Part shown: positions 16,150 to 24,644 of the stretch, piece by piece
Layout: each line of letters starts with the position of its first letter
Numbering within the stretch: the first letter of the stretch is position 1
Source of the DNA: Bradyrhizobium sp.
GTDB lineage: Bacteria > Pseudomonadota > Alphaproteobacteria > Rhizobiales > Xanthobacteraceae
DNA: 64,000 bases
NCBI RefSeq assembly: GCF_004799445.1
Contig: NZ_SSNA01000112.1
Location: forward strand, 1-64,000
Direction: 5' to 3'
Notes under the pieces: model-generated
Seen by the model: only the letters and a program-made list of their open reading frames with translations
Databases searched by the model: none
What the model was told of the DNA's origin: nothing
Position numbers and translations under genes: made by a program

Positions 16150-17100
16150 TCATTGAAACGTGGCCGACGCAAACCCTCCTTCTGGCGCTGAATGTTGCGC
16201 AGCCGCCGTTGGCCGTCGGGACAACGACGTCGTCGAAATCGCGATTCCGGTCTGATCGGAGCGTGGCTTCTTCGCCACCGTTGGCATGGATTTGGGTTGG
16301 CTTTCCGTTTCGATCCGCTTCGCCGGCGCGATGTCGGCGAAAGCGCGGTCAAATTTTGGCAGGCGATAAAACACGATGCCGCGGTCGATGTAGGAAGCTG
16401 AAAAGCCGGGATCAAGCTGGACCGCCTGATCCAGATCGGCAATTGCCCCGTTCAGGTTGCCGTTGCGGTAGGCGAAGACTCCCCGTGCGTGAAAAAATTG
16501 GGCATCGTTCAGGACGAGGTCGGGAGCCGCGCCGAAATTGAGCGCCGGCAGGCTTTCCAAGTTGGTCGGAATCATGGCGGCGCTTCGCACGATGGCGTCG
16601 GCGGCAATGCTTGTACTCTCGCGTTTACTCTCGAGCTTGGCGATGACCGAATTCTGGTCGGTCGGATACAGCGAATCGGTTCGGCTGACGGGCGCGATAT
16701 CAGGCGATACGCGCACAGCCACGCCAACGTTGTTGGCCGGAACAACCGATGCCGTCGATATCTGCATGAACAGCAAATAGCCGCCGACAGTCATGATGGA
16801 GATTCCGGCAAGTGCCATCACGCCGGAGGCAAGACTGTGAATCCTGGCGGCGAGGGGGCGCACGAACGCCCGGCGCTGCTCCGCGCGCGCGAGCGCCAGC
16901 AGATGGTCGTAAGCCTCGCGTTGTTCCGGGTCGATGAGGATTTCGTTGGCGCGGACGATCTGCCTGAATTTCAGCGCAGCGTCCGGATCGCCGGGTCTAA
17001 GGTCGGGGTGAGCGCCCTTGACGGCTCTGCGAAACGCGGCCCTCAGACCCTCGGCGTCATCGCGCGGAAGAGCGCCAAGCAAATCATAAAGCGTGTCCAT
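16150..17100 (-). CDS. J-domain and TPR membrane protein
   Basis: A 316-residue protein. Residues 1-70 form a J domain with the HPD motif (VKGAHPDLRPGD), the signature for stimulating DnaK ATPase. A single membrane segment follows at about 93-113 (SGVMALAGISIMTVGGYLLFM). Residues ~200-250 form a TPR-like unit (DAQFFHARGVFAYRNGNLNGAIADLDQAVQLDPGFSASYIDRGIVFYRL). The J domain would be cytoplasmic and the TPR periplasmic. The C-terminus is low-complexity. The J domain suggests recruitment of DnaK to the membrane; the partner is unknown. Confidence 0.75.
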   Translation of the reverse strand: MDTLYDLLGALPRDDAEGLRAAFRRAVKGAHPDLRPGDPDAALKFRQIVRANEILIDPEQREAYDHLLALARAEQRRAFVRPLAARIHSLASGVMALAGISIMTVGGYLLFMQISTASVVPANNVGVAVRVSPDIAPVSRTDSLYPTDQNSVIAKLESKRESTSIAADAIVRSAAMIPTNLESLPALNFGAAPDLVLNDAQFFHARGVFAYRNGNLNGAIADLDQAVQLDPGFSASYIDRGIVFYRLPKFDRAFADIAPAKRIETESQPKSMPTVAKKPRSDQTGIAISTTSLSRRPTAAAQHSAPEGGFASATFQ

Positions 17101-17498
17101 TACCGCACTCGCTGCCGGATCCTCGTCTCCGCACGAAATTCCAGCTGCGAATTTGCTGCGGAGTACGCATACAATTGAAAATCACCGCCCCTACAGAGTG
17201 TTGATCCAGTACGGCAAAACAATGGCTTTGGAAACGCGCCGGAGCCGTTCTGGATGACGTCCGGGTTTTCGCCGAAGCGTTGTTATCGAGCAGTTATCGA
17301 GCCCGAGGGCCTTCGCAACTTGATAGTGCGCTTCCGGGCGAAGGGGCTCTCGCTCTGCGGAGCATTTTCGAGGCCCCAGCCTTACAGCCTTTGAGCCGGA
17401 TCAGCCAACGGGTCGCGGGACTGCGCTGACGATGATAGGCTCTGTGCTCTCCGCCGCGCCGCCCGTCGAGGGGTGGTTTGCGCTTCCCAGGGCCCCAG
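17101..17498. other. Intergenic region, nothing recognised
   Basis: About 400 bases between the divergent J-domain and RMD1-family genes. No gene, strong palindrome or RNA structure stood out. Promoters for both genes must be here. Confidence 0.45.
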
Positions 17499-18317
17499 AT
17501 GAAGAATTTACCCGTTCGGTTCGTTTTGCCGGGAAATCGCGTTACCGCCCATGCGCTCAATGTGGGGGATCGGATCAATACGGCGAGCTTCGAAGGCGAA
17601 GCGCTCTCGGCGATTCCGCTGGCGCTGCGGGTTGGCAAGGACGGCGTCGCGGTCCTGTTTCGCTATGGCGCGGTGGTATTTGTTGGCATGTCCGCGGAAG
17701 GCGAGGCGGCCTTCCTGGAAAGGCTGTCACCGCGCATCGGCGGCAGGTTGACGCCGCCCGAGGAGGAAACCGCGACGTTCGAACTTGAGACCGAGGGCGA
17801 GGATCAGGTCGCCGCCGGAGGACCGATCCAGGTTCGCGACCTCTCGCTGGAAAGGCTTCTCATCATTTCCGACGCTCTCGCCAAGAGCGTCGTGCTCGCC
17901 CATGACGAACGCGAAGTGGCGAAAGTGTTCGAGATCATCGAACCCTTTGTGCGTGAATTGGCCAGCTCCGGGAAAACCCAGCGAAGCCGGCGGGGCATAT
18001 TGAAGCTGATCGGGGACGCGCTTTTGGTGCAGCACCATGTATCGGGCCGGGTCGCCATTACGGAAAAGCCCGATGCGCTGTGGGATCGTCCGGATCTGGA
18101 GCGGCTCTATGCGCGCCTGGAGGATGAGTATGAACTCAAGGAGCGGGTCGACGCGCTCAACCGCAAGCTAGCCGTGGTCGCGGAAACCGCCAACACGCTG
18201 GCCGACATCATCGATACAAGGCGCTCGCTTCGCCTCGAACTCATCGTCGTGCTCTTGATCGCCTTCGAGATACTGATCACCTTCTACCAGATCTATGCCG
18301 CGCGCGGAGGGCATTGA
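17499..18317 (+). CDS. RMD1 family protein (DUF155)
   Basis: A 272-residue protein of the RMD1/SIF2 (DUF155) family, known in yeast mitochondria and widespread in proteobacteria. Visible family features are FRYGAVVFVGM near residue 60, SDALAKSVVLAHDE, RGILKLIGDALLVQHHVSGRVAITEKPDALWDRPDLERLYARLEDEYEL, then a long helix DIIDTRRSLRLELIVVLLIAFEILITFYQI ending in a C-terminal membrane anchor. The ATG at 17499 follows AGGG. The ORF track uses a TTG at 17478, which would add seven residues. The molecular role of the family is not settled. Confidence 0.85.
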   Translation: MKNLPVRFVLPGNRVTAHALNVGDRINTASFEGEALSAIPLALRVGKDGVAVLFRYGAVVFVGMSAEGEAAFLERLSPRIGGRLTPPEEETATFELETEGEDQVAAGGPIQVRDLSLERLLIISDALAKSVVLAHDEREVAKVFEIIEPFVRELASSGKTQRSRRGILKLIGDALLVQHHVSGRVAITEKPDALWDRPDLERLYARLEDEYELKERVDALNRKLAVVAETANTLADIIDTRRSLRLELIVVLLIAFEILITFYQIYAARGGH

Positions 18318-18378
18318 GCATGATCGCGATGCCCCGCGGCCGCCACGCGAAATTCCTTGCCGGGAGCGGGGGACCGAA

Positions 18379-18459
18379 ATGAATCGGCGACTGGTTTTCA
18401 GCGTGGCGCTGGTGGCGGTTCTGCTGGGCTTTTGGCTGGTCATGTCCAGGCCGACGTGA
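18379..18459 (+). CDS. Very small membrane protein, 26 aa
   Basis: An ATG at 18379 preceded by GGGGGA encodes MNRRLVFSVALVAVLLGFWL and six more residues, a single hydrophobic segment with a positive N-terminus. It is too short for the ORF track. It follows the RMD1 gene by 61 bases and may be co-transcribed. The evidence is only the ribosome site and membrane-like composition. Confidence 0.4.
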   Translation: MNRRLVFSVALVAVLLGFWLVMSRPT

Positions 18460-18634
18460 CGGGATGGCTTTGCCGCCGCCCTTGGCGCGCGCTCGGGCTG
18501 GACCTGCGTCGCCGACGCCCCATAACGCGGCCGGGCGCCTTTGCGCGCCGCGGCCATGATTGTTTCGCGGCTTGGTCCTGAAAATGCGCCAAGCTCTGAC
18601 ATTTTCGGCCACAATCGGAAGCGACGCTAATCCG

Positions 18635-18745
18635 ATGAGAACGATGGCGGTCATCATGATTCTGGCACTGCTCACGATATCCGGGGCGGTGATCTCGGAC
18701 CAGATTCTGACCCGCGATGAGCGGGCGGCGCAAACCACGAATTGA
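18635..18745 (+). CDS. Possible small membrane protein, 36 aa
   Basis: A 36-residue frame (MRTMAVIMILALLTISGAVISDQILTR) with one membrane segment and a charged tail. The ORF track extends it upstream to 18560. The ribosome site is weak. It lies between two other tiny membrane-protein frames. Low confidence. Confidence 0.35.
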   Translation: MRTMAVIMILALLTISGAVISDQILTRDERAAQTTN

Positions 18746-18767
18746 AATCGTTTGGGGGACGACAATC

Positions 18768-18896
18768 ATGCTTTCGGTGGATCAATTCCTGAGACTCATC
18801 AGCGTGCCGGCGGTCGTTGCGGCCTTCCTGATCGCCTCCCAGGTTTCGGGGGCCGGGATCTTCCACTCCACGCCCACGCAGTTGGCGAGCGAGTGA
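18768..18896 (+). CDS. Small membrane protein, 42 aa
   Basis: An ATG at 18768, with GGGGGA about 9 bases upstream, encodes 42 residues beginning MLSVDQFLRLISVPAVVAAF. There is one hydrophobic segment and a polar tail with HSTPTQLASE. It is too short for the ORF track. The good ribosome site makes it the best supported of the small frames in this stretch. Confidence 0.45.
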   Translation: MLSVDQFLRLISVPAVVAAFLIASQVSGAGIFHSTPTQLASE

Positions 18897-19278
18897 CGTC
18901 TTGATAGCCGGCAGTCTGCGGGCCGGCCCGCTGATGCGCTTTGCAAAATCTCCCTTCGCATAAATTCAATCGCGTCGCAGCGATGGTTCTTGTTGCCGGA
19001 TCGCGACTGCTGGGGCGGGTAGCGACCCCCTTGGGATCGGCCGGCAACGCCGGCAAGCGGGCGCTGTCCGCCGAAGCAACCGGCGATCCGCAGCATGACA
19101 ATCGTGTGACAAGGGGGTCGTGATGCGGGCCGGTCCGCGCAATCAACCCAAAGCGAGGGCTGGCAGCCCGGTGATTAGATTAGAATTGAGCGGCGCGCGT
19201 TTACTCAACTTTAGATGATTGCCAGTAGTTCTACGGGGGTTAGGGCGTCATCACAATCCCCCCCAAAGGAGGCAGGTT
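18897..19278. other. Intergenic region before the Flp pilin gene
   Basis: About 380 bases without a convincing gene. It must contain the pilin promoter. Only the strong AAAGGAGG ribosome site at its end (19265-19272) is clear. Confidence 0.45.
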
Positions 19279-19443
19279 TTGCAGCGCATTTTCTCGAAAT
19301 TCTTGTCGGATCAATCCGGTGCGACCGCGATTGAATACGGTCTGATCGCGGCGGGTATCGCGCTTGCGATCATCGCGGTGGTGAACGGTCTGGGTTCGAA
19401 CCTCAACGACAAGTTCACGTCGGTCAATACTTCGTTGAAGTAG
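19279..19443 (+). CDS. Flp/Fap type IVb pilin, TTG start
   Basis: A 54-residue Flp pilin. The sequence LQRIFSKFLSDQSGATAIEYGLIAAGIALAIIAVVNGLGSNL has the short basic leader and the G-ATAIEYGLIA motif with Glu at +5 and Tyr at +6 after the prepilin-peptidase site. The ORF track runs upstream, but a TTG at 19279 lies 6-7 bases after AAAGGAGG and gives exactly the family length. Flp pilins build Tad pili for surface attachment. No tad/cpa gene is in the window, so this is an orphan pilin gene using machinery encoded elsewhere. A strong terminator follows. Confidence 0.9.
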   Translation: MQRIFSKFLSDQSGATAIEYGLIAAGIALAIIAVVNGLGSNLNDKFTSVNTSLK

Positions 19444-19488
19444 GCTTCTGCCCCCTTCTCAGGGGTATACTCGAGCGACACATGGCGT

Positions 19489-19521
19489 GGCCCCGCCGGA
19501 TCTGATCCGGCGGGGCCTTTC
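19489..19521 (+). terminator. Rho-independent terminator after the pilin gene
   Basis: A perfect 13-bp stem GGCCCCGCCGGAT / ATCCGGCGGGGCC with a 3-base loop (19489-19517) is followed by TTTCTCT. It lies 45 bases after the pilin stop. Confidence 0.85.
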
Positions 19522-19602
19522 TCTGTCGCAAGTGCCGGACCCGAGGTGGCCGCGAGCCCTTTTTGGCGCTAGCTTTTTGTTTTGACGCGTTTTCTTTACG
19601 CG

Positions 19603-19660
19603 AACCGGGGCCCACCCCCGGATCAAGTCCGAGGGCATGCTTCGCCGGAAAACGCTCTAA
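19603..19660. repeat. Dispersed intergenic repeat fragment
   Basis: The stretch GGGGCCCACCCCCGGATCAAG...GGGCATGCTTCGCCGGAAAACGC resembles an intergenic repeat I recognise from Bradyrhizobium-type genomes. It overlaps the end of the DUF3592 gene. Recognition is from memory and no second copy is in the window. Confidence 0.35.
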
Positions 19661-20661
19661 CCGCCGAAGCCGACCATGACGAATACCGCGAGCATCACCC
19701 CGCCGAACACGGCGCAAATGGCCGCGGCGATCAGTGGCGCCAGCGATCCCTGCCGGCTGTCCGGCTCCAGCACCGCGTTGCCCGGCTGCTCCGGATCGTA
19801 ATAGACCGTGACGGGCTGCCCCTGCCGGTACTGGCTCGCCGCCTTTTCCGCGAGTTCGCGCAGGCCATAGATCGCGGTCGCGCCCCAGTTGGCGGCGGTG
19901 CCGACAAAGTCGCGCTTGCCGACCTGATAGGCGTAGCGCAGGTCGACCTGATAGCGATAGATCCTGCGAATGCGGGATTTGTCGTCGTTGTCCTTCTCCT
20001 CGATCGCTTCCTCGATCACGTCCGACAGGGTGATGTTGCCGGCCGCCGTCGGCCATCGCGCGCTGGCACTGGCCACCTGCCGCTGACGCACGTATGCGAT
20101 GACGCCGAAGACGGCGCCGAGCAGGACAAGAACCGGCAAGGGAAAGACAAACAGCGGAACGCCCTTATCGGTATAGAGCACGTGGCCTGCGATCGAATGC
20201 GCAACCAGAACGGCCGCGATCAAGCCAAACACGATCGCAAAAGCGATCAGCGCTGCGAGATTTCCCTGATTGCTCGGCTCCAGCAGCGCGTTTTTGGGAT
20301 CGTTCGGGTCGACATGGACGTCGACGCGGGCGCCGACCGGATATCTTGCCACCGTCCGCAAGGCGAGCACGCGCGTCGTGAGCGGCGCCCCACCGACGCC
20401 GATCTGGTCGCCCTCGATGTCCTGGCCGCCGACGCGATAGCGATAATGGATGATGGGGGTGGCGTCGTTGAGATCGTCCGATACGTGGCTGGGAGGCTGA
20501 TCTACTTTTGATACGGTGATGACGCCCTCAACCGCGTCCCAGTTGCCGGCGGCCTGCATCCGGCTTCGCATGCGAAACATGTTGAACAGGAGGCCGGCGA
20601 AAATCAGCGTGCAAACGGCGGCGGCAATCTGGGTCCAGAGCAATTGGTGGGCATCCAGCAT
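19657..20661 (-). CDS. DUF3592 domain membrane protein (two copies)
   Basis: A 334-residue membrane protein with two DUF3592-type units. Each has a beta-rich soluble part (GNWDAVEGVITVSKVDQ...IHYRYRVGGQDIEGD...YPVGARVDVHVDPNDPKNALLEPS; then RWPTAAGNITLSDVIEE...YQVDLRYAYQVGKRDFVG...YRQGQPVTVYYDPEQPGNAVLEPDS) followed by hydrophobic segments (about 10-30, 180-235 and the C-terminal 30 residues). The repeat of YDPxxPxxAVLEP is clear, so it is an internal duplication. The function is unknown. Confidence 0.8.
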   Translation of the reverse strand: MLDAHQLLWTQIAAAVCTLIFAGLLFNMFRMRSRMQAAGNWDAVEGVITVSKVDQPPSHVSDDLNDATPIIHYRYRVGGQDIEGDQIGVGGAPLTTRVLALRTVARYPVGARVDVHVDPNDPKNALLEPSNQGNLAALIAFAIVFGLIAAVLVAHSIAGHVLYTDKGVPLFVFPLPVLVLLGAVFGVIAYVRQRQVASASARWPTAAGNITLSDVIEEAIEEKDNDDKSRIRRIYRYQVDLRYAYQVGKRDFVGTAANWGATAIYGLRELAEKAASQYRQGQPVTVYYDPEQPGNAVLEPDSRQGSLAPLIAAAICAVFGGVMLAVFVMVGFGG

Positions 20662-20712
20662 GGGCTTTCCTCAAAAGGGCTCTTGAAAATGACACGAAGT
20701 ATTCGGCCTGCT

Positions 20713-20790
20713 CGTCATTCCGGGTTCGATGCGGAGCTTGTCATCGGGCCGCGCTTCGCGCGGGCCCGTTGGCATCGCGCCGGAATGACG
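20713..20790. repeat. Dispersed repeat with 11-bp terminal inverted repeats
   Basis: CGTCATTCCGG (20713-20723) and CCGGAATGACG (20780-20790) are exact inverted repeats enclosing a GC-rich palindromic core (GGGCCGCGCTTCGCGCGGGCCC). This is the layout of a widely repeated intergenic element in Bradyrhizobium-type genomes. It lies between the DUF3592 gene and the next gene and could act as a transcript-end hairpin. Confidence 0.6.
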
Positions 20791-20811
20791 GATTGCAATT
20801 ATTCGCCGAAC

Positions 20812-21168
20812 TCACTGGTGCGGCACAACCGCATACGGCGTGGTGTAGGGTTCGACCCGCAGCGATGAATTCGCGATCAGCCCGATCTTCGCGGTCGGCG
20901 CCTGCTGCAATTCGCCGTTGGGGCCGCGATGCACATTGTATTGCCACACCGCCATGTCGCCCCTCTGCGCCAGCGCATGCGCCACCGCGCTCGCATCCGT
21001 ACCGCCGAGCCCCTTGAGCTCGTCGGGGGAAAGCCCGATGACGATTTCGTCCTTGACGGTGATGACCTTGAACAGCTCCGTCTTGGTCTCCTCCGCAAAC
21101 GCGCCTTGCGGAGGCGCAACGGTGAGCGCCAGAGCGCCGCTTTTGACAAGATCGCGCCGAGATAACAT
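20812..21168 (-). CDS. Hypothetical exported protein with Tat-like leader, 118 aa
   Basis: A 118-residue protein starting MLSRRDLVKSGALALTVAPPQGAFA, a Tat-like leader with SRRDLVKSG and a likely cleavage after AFA. The mature part is small (FKVITVKDEIVIGLSPDELKGLGG...MAVWQYNVHRGPNGELQQAP). GAGG lies 8 bases before the ATG. The ORF track merges it with unrelated upstream sequence. Family unknown to me. Confidence 0.65.
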   Translation of the reverse strand: MLSRRDLVKSGALALTVAPPQGAFAEETKTELFKVITVKDEIVIGLSPDELKGLGGTDASAVAHALAQRGDMAVWQYNVHRGPNGELQQAPTAKIGLIANSSLRVEPYTTPYAVVPHQ

Positions 21169-21549
21169 GCACCGCCTCTTTCTGTCCGGATGACATGCCG
21201 TGGCGTTGACGTGCAGCCGCCGGCACGGTCGATCTCGGGCATCGCCTCGATCGCACCGGCATTGGTCGCGGCAGGCCGCGTTTAAGTTCACATGCCCCTG
21301 GGGCGGGCGCCGCATGGCGGGCGCCACGAGTTTTTCAGGCTGTCCGCGCCGATGTTTGGGCCTAACGTTGCTCTTGCGCGGGGGTCGGCGGTGGCTCCGG
21401 ATGGGTCGCCTCATAGGCCAGCCACAACTCGAGCGCGGCCAGGAATGCCACGGCCGCGCCGTCGCCGGGAATTGGGAACAGACTTTAGGCGAATGAACCT
21501 GATCGGCGGTTGCGCCGTCATAAGGAGGGAGCCGCCCCGGGGGACCGCC
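21169..21549. other. Intergenic region, nothing recognised
   Basis: About 380 bases between divergent exported-protein genes. ORFs here are shadows. No clear dyad or RNA gene was seen. Confidence 0.4.
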
Positions 21550-22020
21550 ATGAAATACGCGCTTGCGATTTGCTGCTTGATTTGCGTTGGCGTCGCCGCC
21601 GTTGCTCCGGCCAAAGCCGCCGACGCGTTCTACATCGGGACCTGGAAGCTCGCCGGCGCGGTGGTGGCGCCATGGGCCGATCCCGGGCAAAAGCCCGATG
21701 GCGCCGAGCCGGCGCGGCTGATCGGCAAGACCGTCGTCCTGCGGCCCAGGGAAATCGCCGGGCCGCGTCCGTTCGCCTGCGCGGCTCCGCACTACAAGGT
21801 CAGCGTTTTCACCGCCGACATGGCTTTCCAGGGCGCCTTTGAAGAAATGCGATCGAACAACAAGTCGGTCGATCCGGACAAGCTCGCCGCCTCGCTCGGC
21901 CTTACCGGGAAAAGCATCAAGACGCTGGAAACCGGCTGCGAGATCGACTTTCATTTCATCGACGATTCGACCGCGGAAATCGGCCTCAACGACCGCGTCT
22001 ATACGCTGAAGAAGCAGTAG
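21550..22020 (+). CDS. Hypothetical secreted protein, 156 aa
   Basis: A 156-residue protein with a Sec signal peptide MKYALAICCLICVGVAAVAPAKAADA. The mature domain (FYIGTWKLAGAVVAPWADPGQKPDGAEPARLIGKTVVLRPREIAGPRPFACAAPHYKV) looks like a small beta-rich periplasmic fold with two conserved-looking Cys (FACAAP and ETGCEIDF) that could form a disulfide. The start at 21550 gives a clean signal peptide, whereas the ORF track begins 86 residues earlier. Function unknown. Confidence 0.65.
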   Translation: MKYALAICCLICVGVAAVAPAKAADAFYIGTWKLAGAVVAPWADPGQKPDGAEPARLIGKTVVLRPREIAGPRPFACAAPHYKVSVFTADMAFQGAFEEMRSNNKSVDPDKLAASLGLTGKSIKTLETGCEIDFHFIDDSTAEIGLNDRVYTLKKQ

Positions 22021-22128
22021 CGGCCCGCGCCTCGCCCGGTAGCTCTTCTGTTGCGCCTTGTGGAGCGGCCGATCGCGAGCATGAACCGATGGCCTCTTGG
22101 CCGCGACCAACTGTGAGGAAGGGTGCAG

Positions 22129-22275
22129 ATGGCCAATTTTTTGCAGTGGATGGGTTTTGCCTTCGGTCTCGGCGTGATTGTGCTCGGCCTGTCAGCCTTC
22201 TTTCGCGGCTTTTCGCTGCCGCCGAATTCCCCCGAGCATCGCGCGAATGGCAAGGACGAGACCTGGCGCCTCTGA
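22129..22275 (+). CDS. Small membrane protein, 48 aa
   Basis: An ATG at 22129 with GAGGAAGG 7 bases before it encodes MANFLQWMGFAFGLGVIVLG and 28 more residues. One membrane segment is followed by a Pro/His/Lys-rich tail (LPPNSPEHRANGKDETWRL). It is too short for the ORF track, but the ribosome site and composition support it. Function unknown. Confidence 0.55.
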   Translation: MANFLQWMGFAFGLGVIVLGLSAFFRGFSLPPNSPEHRANGKDETWRL

Positions 22276-22289
22276 TCCCCGGCGCGCGT

Positions 22290-23291
22290 TCAGTCGCAGG
22301 TCAGAACGATCTTCCCTTCCACCGTGCCTGTGGCCAGCAGTTCGAGTGCCTGCTTCGCTTCAGCAATCGGAAATGTCGCGGCGATGACCGGCTGGATTTG
22401 CCGGCGCGCGACCAGCGTGAAGATCTTCGGCAGGTCTTCGAGAAAGGGCTGCTTGTCCTTTCGGTACCACAATGAGATGCCGTAGAACGTGCCGCGGCGC
22501 CCGCGCAGGCGGCTACCTGCAAAGACATCGAAGAACGTGCGCGCCTGCGCAAGCCTGCCATCGACCGCCATGAAGCCGTAGCCGACGACCGTGCCGCCAC
22601 GCCGTACCGCGCGAACGCATTTGAGGATATTCGCACCACCAATCGCATCGAAGGCGACATCGACGCCATCAGGCTCGCGCGCGCGGATGAGACGGTCGAT
22701 GGGGCCGGCCCGATAGTCGATCGGCGTTGCCCCGAGTTGGGCAACTATCCCGTGCTTTCTCACTGAGGCGGCGCCGTAGGTTTTGACGCCGACTAGCCGC
22801 AGGAGCTGCAGGATCGCCGTTCCGACGCCGCCGCCCGCGCCGGTGATGAGCGCGCTCTCGCCGGCTTGCACCTTCGCCGCACGGTGGATCATTTGCCACG
22901 CGCTGACGTAGTTCAGGATGACGGCTGCGGCTTCCACGTCGGAGACCTCATCGGGGATCGGCACGAAATGCTCCGCGCCGCGAACCAGCCGTTCGGCAAA
23001 GCCGCCATGGACCGTCAGCGCGGCAACGCGCTGTCCAACATGAAAACCCGTCACGCCATCGCCGAGCGCCTCGACGATGCCTGCGATCTCGTAACCGCCG
23101 ACAAAGGGGATTTTGGGGGCGAAGGCGTAGCTTCCCGCCAGCATCGTCAGGTCCGTCGCGCCGACGCCGCAGGCGCGGACGCGGACCCGCAATTCGCCCG
23201 CACCGGGCTCGGCCACCGGCAAGGCCACGGGCTGCAGCACCTCGGGCCCGCCCGGCTTCGTAATCATCATCGCGCGATAGGTTGTCGTCAT
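22290..23291 (-). CDS. Medium-chain zinc-type/quinone oxidoreductase (MDR superfamily)
   Basis: A 333-residue NADPH-dependent oxidoreductase of the quinone oxidoreductase-like MDR branch. The N-terminal GroES-like domain has GGPEVLQP and VRVRACGVGATDLTMLAG. The Rossmann domain has ALITGAGGGVGTAILQLLRLVG and DVAFDAIGG. The structural-zinc Cys cluster is absent, as in QOR proteins, so it probably reduces quinones or enals. It is divergent from a LysR regulator across a short region, the classic arrangement for a regulator and its target. Confidence 0.85.
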   Translation of the reverse strand: MTTTYRAMMITKPGGPEVLQPVALPVAEPGAGELRVRVRACGVGATDLTMLAGSYAFAPKIPFVGGYEIAGIVEALGDGVTGFHVGQRVAALTVHGGFAERLVRGAEHFVPIPDEVSDVEAAAVILNYVSAWQMIHRAAKVQAGESALITGAGGGVGTAILQLLRLVGVKTYGAASVRKHGIVAQLGATPIDYRAGPIDRLIRAREPDGVDVAFDAIGGANILKCVRAVRRGGTVVGYGFMAVDGRLAQARTFFDVFAGSRLRGRRGTFYGISLWYRKDKQPFLEDLPKIFTLVARRQIQPVIAATFPIAEAKQALELLATGTVEGKIVLTCD

Positions 23292-23375
23292 GGCGCATCT
23301 CCTTCAGGCGTGTCGATGCGGTGGAGTATGGCGACTGCCTTGATAAAGGAAATTGCGCGAACTCGTATCCATGAT

Positions 23376-23389
23376 ATACATTTTTGTAT
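23376..23389. promoter_or_regulatory. Inverted repeat in the MDR/LysR divergent region
   Basis: ATACA-TTTT-TGTAT (23376-23389) is an exact inverted repeat that abuts the LysR start. LysR boxes are T-N11-A dyads of this size, so it is a candidate autoregulatory site. The MDR start is about 85 bases away. Confidence 0.4.
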
Positions 23390-24296
23390 GATGCAGGGCG
23401 AACCCGGCTGGGAGCTGTACCGTACGTTTCTGGAAGTCGTTCGCGACGGCAGCCTGTCGGGCGCGGCAAGAAAGCTTTCATTGACGCAGCCGACCGTCGG
23501 GCGTCACGTCGATGCGCTTGAGGCTTCGCTCGGACTGTCACTGTTCTCCCGTTCGCCGCAGGGGTTGAAGCCAACGCCTGCCGCGCTTGAACTGGTGAGC
23601 TACGCCGAGACCATGGCGGCCGCCTCGGCCGCGCTGCGCCGGACCGCCTCCGGCGGCGCCAAGGCCGATCGCGGCACGGTTCGCGTTACGGCCAGCGAGA
23701 TGATCGGATGCGAGGTGCTGCCGCCACTGCTGGCGAGCTTTCGCGACAGCCATCCCGGCATCACGCTGGAGTTGGCGCTCAATAACCGCAACGAAGACCT
23801 GTTGCGGCGGGATGCGGACATCGCCGTCCGCATGGTCCGTCCCCGGCAGAAGTCGCTCGTCGCCCGCCGCGTCGGCAAGAGCGCGATCGGATTTTATGCG
23901 CATCGAAATTACGCGGAAAAATACGGCCTTCCGAAACAGATCGCGGACTTCGAGAAACACTGCCTGATCGGCTTTGACCGGGACGATCTGGCGCTTCGCA
24001 GCCTTGGCAAGCTGCCGGGGCTGGTGACGCGGGACAATTTCGGTTTCCGCTGCGACAGTGATCTGGCCCAGTTCTCGGCCCTGAAGGCAGGCGTCGGGAT
24101 CGGTGGTTGCCAGCACAACATCGCCCGGCGCTTTCCGGAACTGGTGCCGGTACTTGCAAAGGCGATCCGCTTTGAACTGGAAGTATGGGTCGCGATGCAC
24201 GAGGATATGCGATCCACAGGCCGTGTCCGGCTGTTGTTCGATCACCTCGCGGCGGGACTTTCGGCCTTTGTCCGGGGCGTTGGCGCCGGTGGCTGA
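23388..24296 (+). CDS. LysR family transcriptional regulator
   Basis: A 302-residue LysR protein. The N-terminal winged helix reads ELYRTFLEVVRDGSLSGAARKLSLTQPTVGRHVDALEASLGLSLFSRSPQGLKPT. The effector domain has RGTVRVTASEMIGCEVLPPLLASFRDSHPGITLEL and DIAVRMVRP. I place the start at the double ATG (23388 or 23391), since the ORF track runs 174 residues too far upstream across the divergent gene. It probably controls the divergent oxidoreductase. Confidence 0.88.
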   Translation: MMQGEPGWELYRTFLEVVRDGSLSGAARKLSLTQPTVGRHVDALEASLGLSLFSRSPQGLKPTPAALELVSYAETMAAASAALRRTASGGAKADRGTVRVTASEMIGCEVLPPLLASFRDSHPGITLELALNNRNEDLLRRDADIAVRMVRPRQKSLVARRVGKSAIGFYAHRNYAEKYGLPKQIADFEKHCLIGFDRDDLALRSLGKLPGLVTRDNFGFRCDSDLAQFSALKAGVGIGGCQHNIARRFPELVPVLAKAIRFELEVWVAMHEDMRSTGRVRLLFDHLAAGLSAFVRGVGAGG

Positions 24297-24380
24297 TCAG
24301 CTTTAAAGCGGCGAAACACAACAGCCGCGCGCTTGCTCCGCGTCGGCTAATTCCTCGCCAATCCCTGCTGCTGAGCCGAG

Positions 24381-24644
24381 CTAGAACTGGCTGCGATCTG
24401 CGACGGGAGTTTTTGCCGCTGGCTCCAGGCTGGCAATTCTGCGCTCGGCTTCAACTGCCAATCGCACTTCCTTGGCACTCGAGAGCGCCCTGCGAATATT
24501 TCTGTCTTCCGAACTGCTGTCGAACGTGATCAGCCGATTGCAGTTCGTACAGTTGGTTTGAAGCCCGTCGCGGACCCGATGCGCGCGCTCGCGAAACACC
24601 TGCGAGCATTTCGTGCACTTGATTCTGACTTTTTCGTCGATCAT
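24381..24644 (-). CDS. Zinc-ribbon hypothetical protein, 87 aa
   Basis: An 87-residue protein with two CxxC motifs (IKCTKCSQVF and TNCTNCNRLITF), the MJ0042/zinc-ribbon pattern, followed by a helical charged C-terminus (RALSSAKEVRLAVEAERRIASLEP). It is a single gene. A nucleic-acid or protein-binding role is possible; no function is known. Confidence 0.65.
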   Translation of the reverse strand: MIDEKVRIKCTKCSQVFRERAHRVRDGLQTNCTNCNRLITFDSSSEDRNIRRALSSAKEVRLAVEAERRIASLEPAAKTPVADRSQF

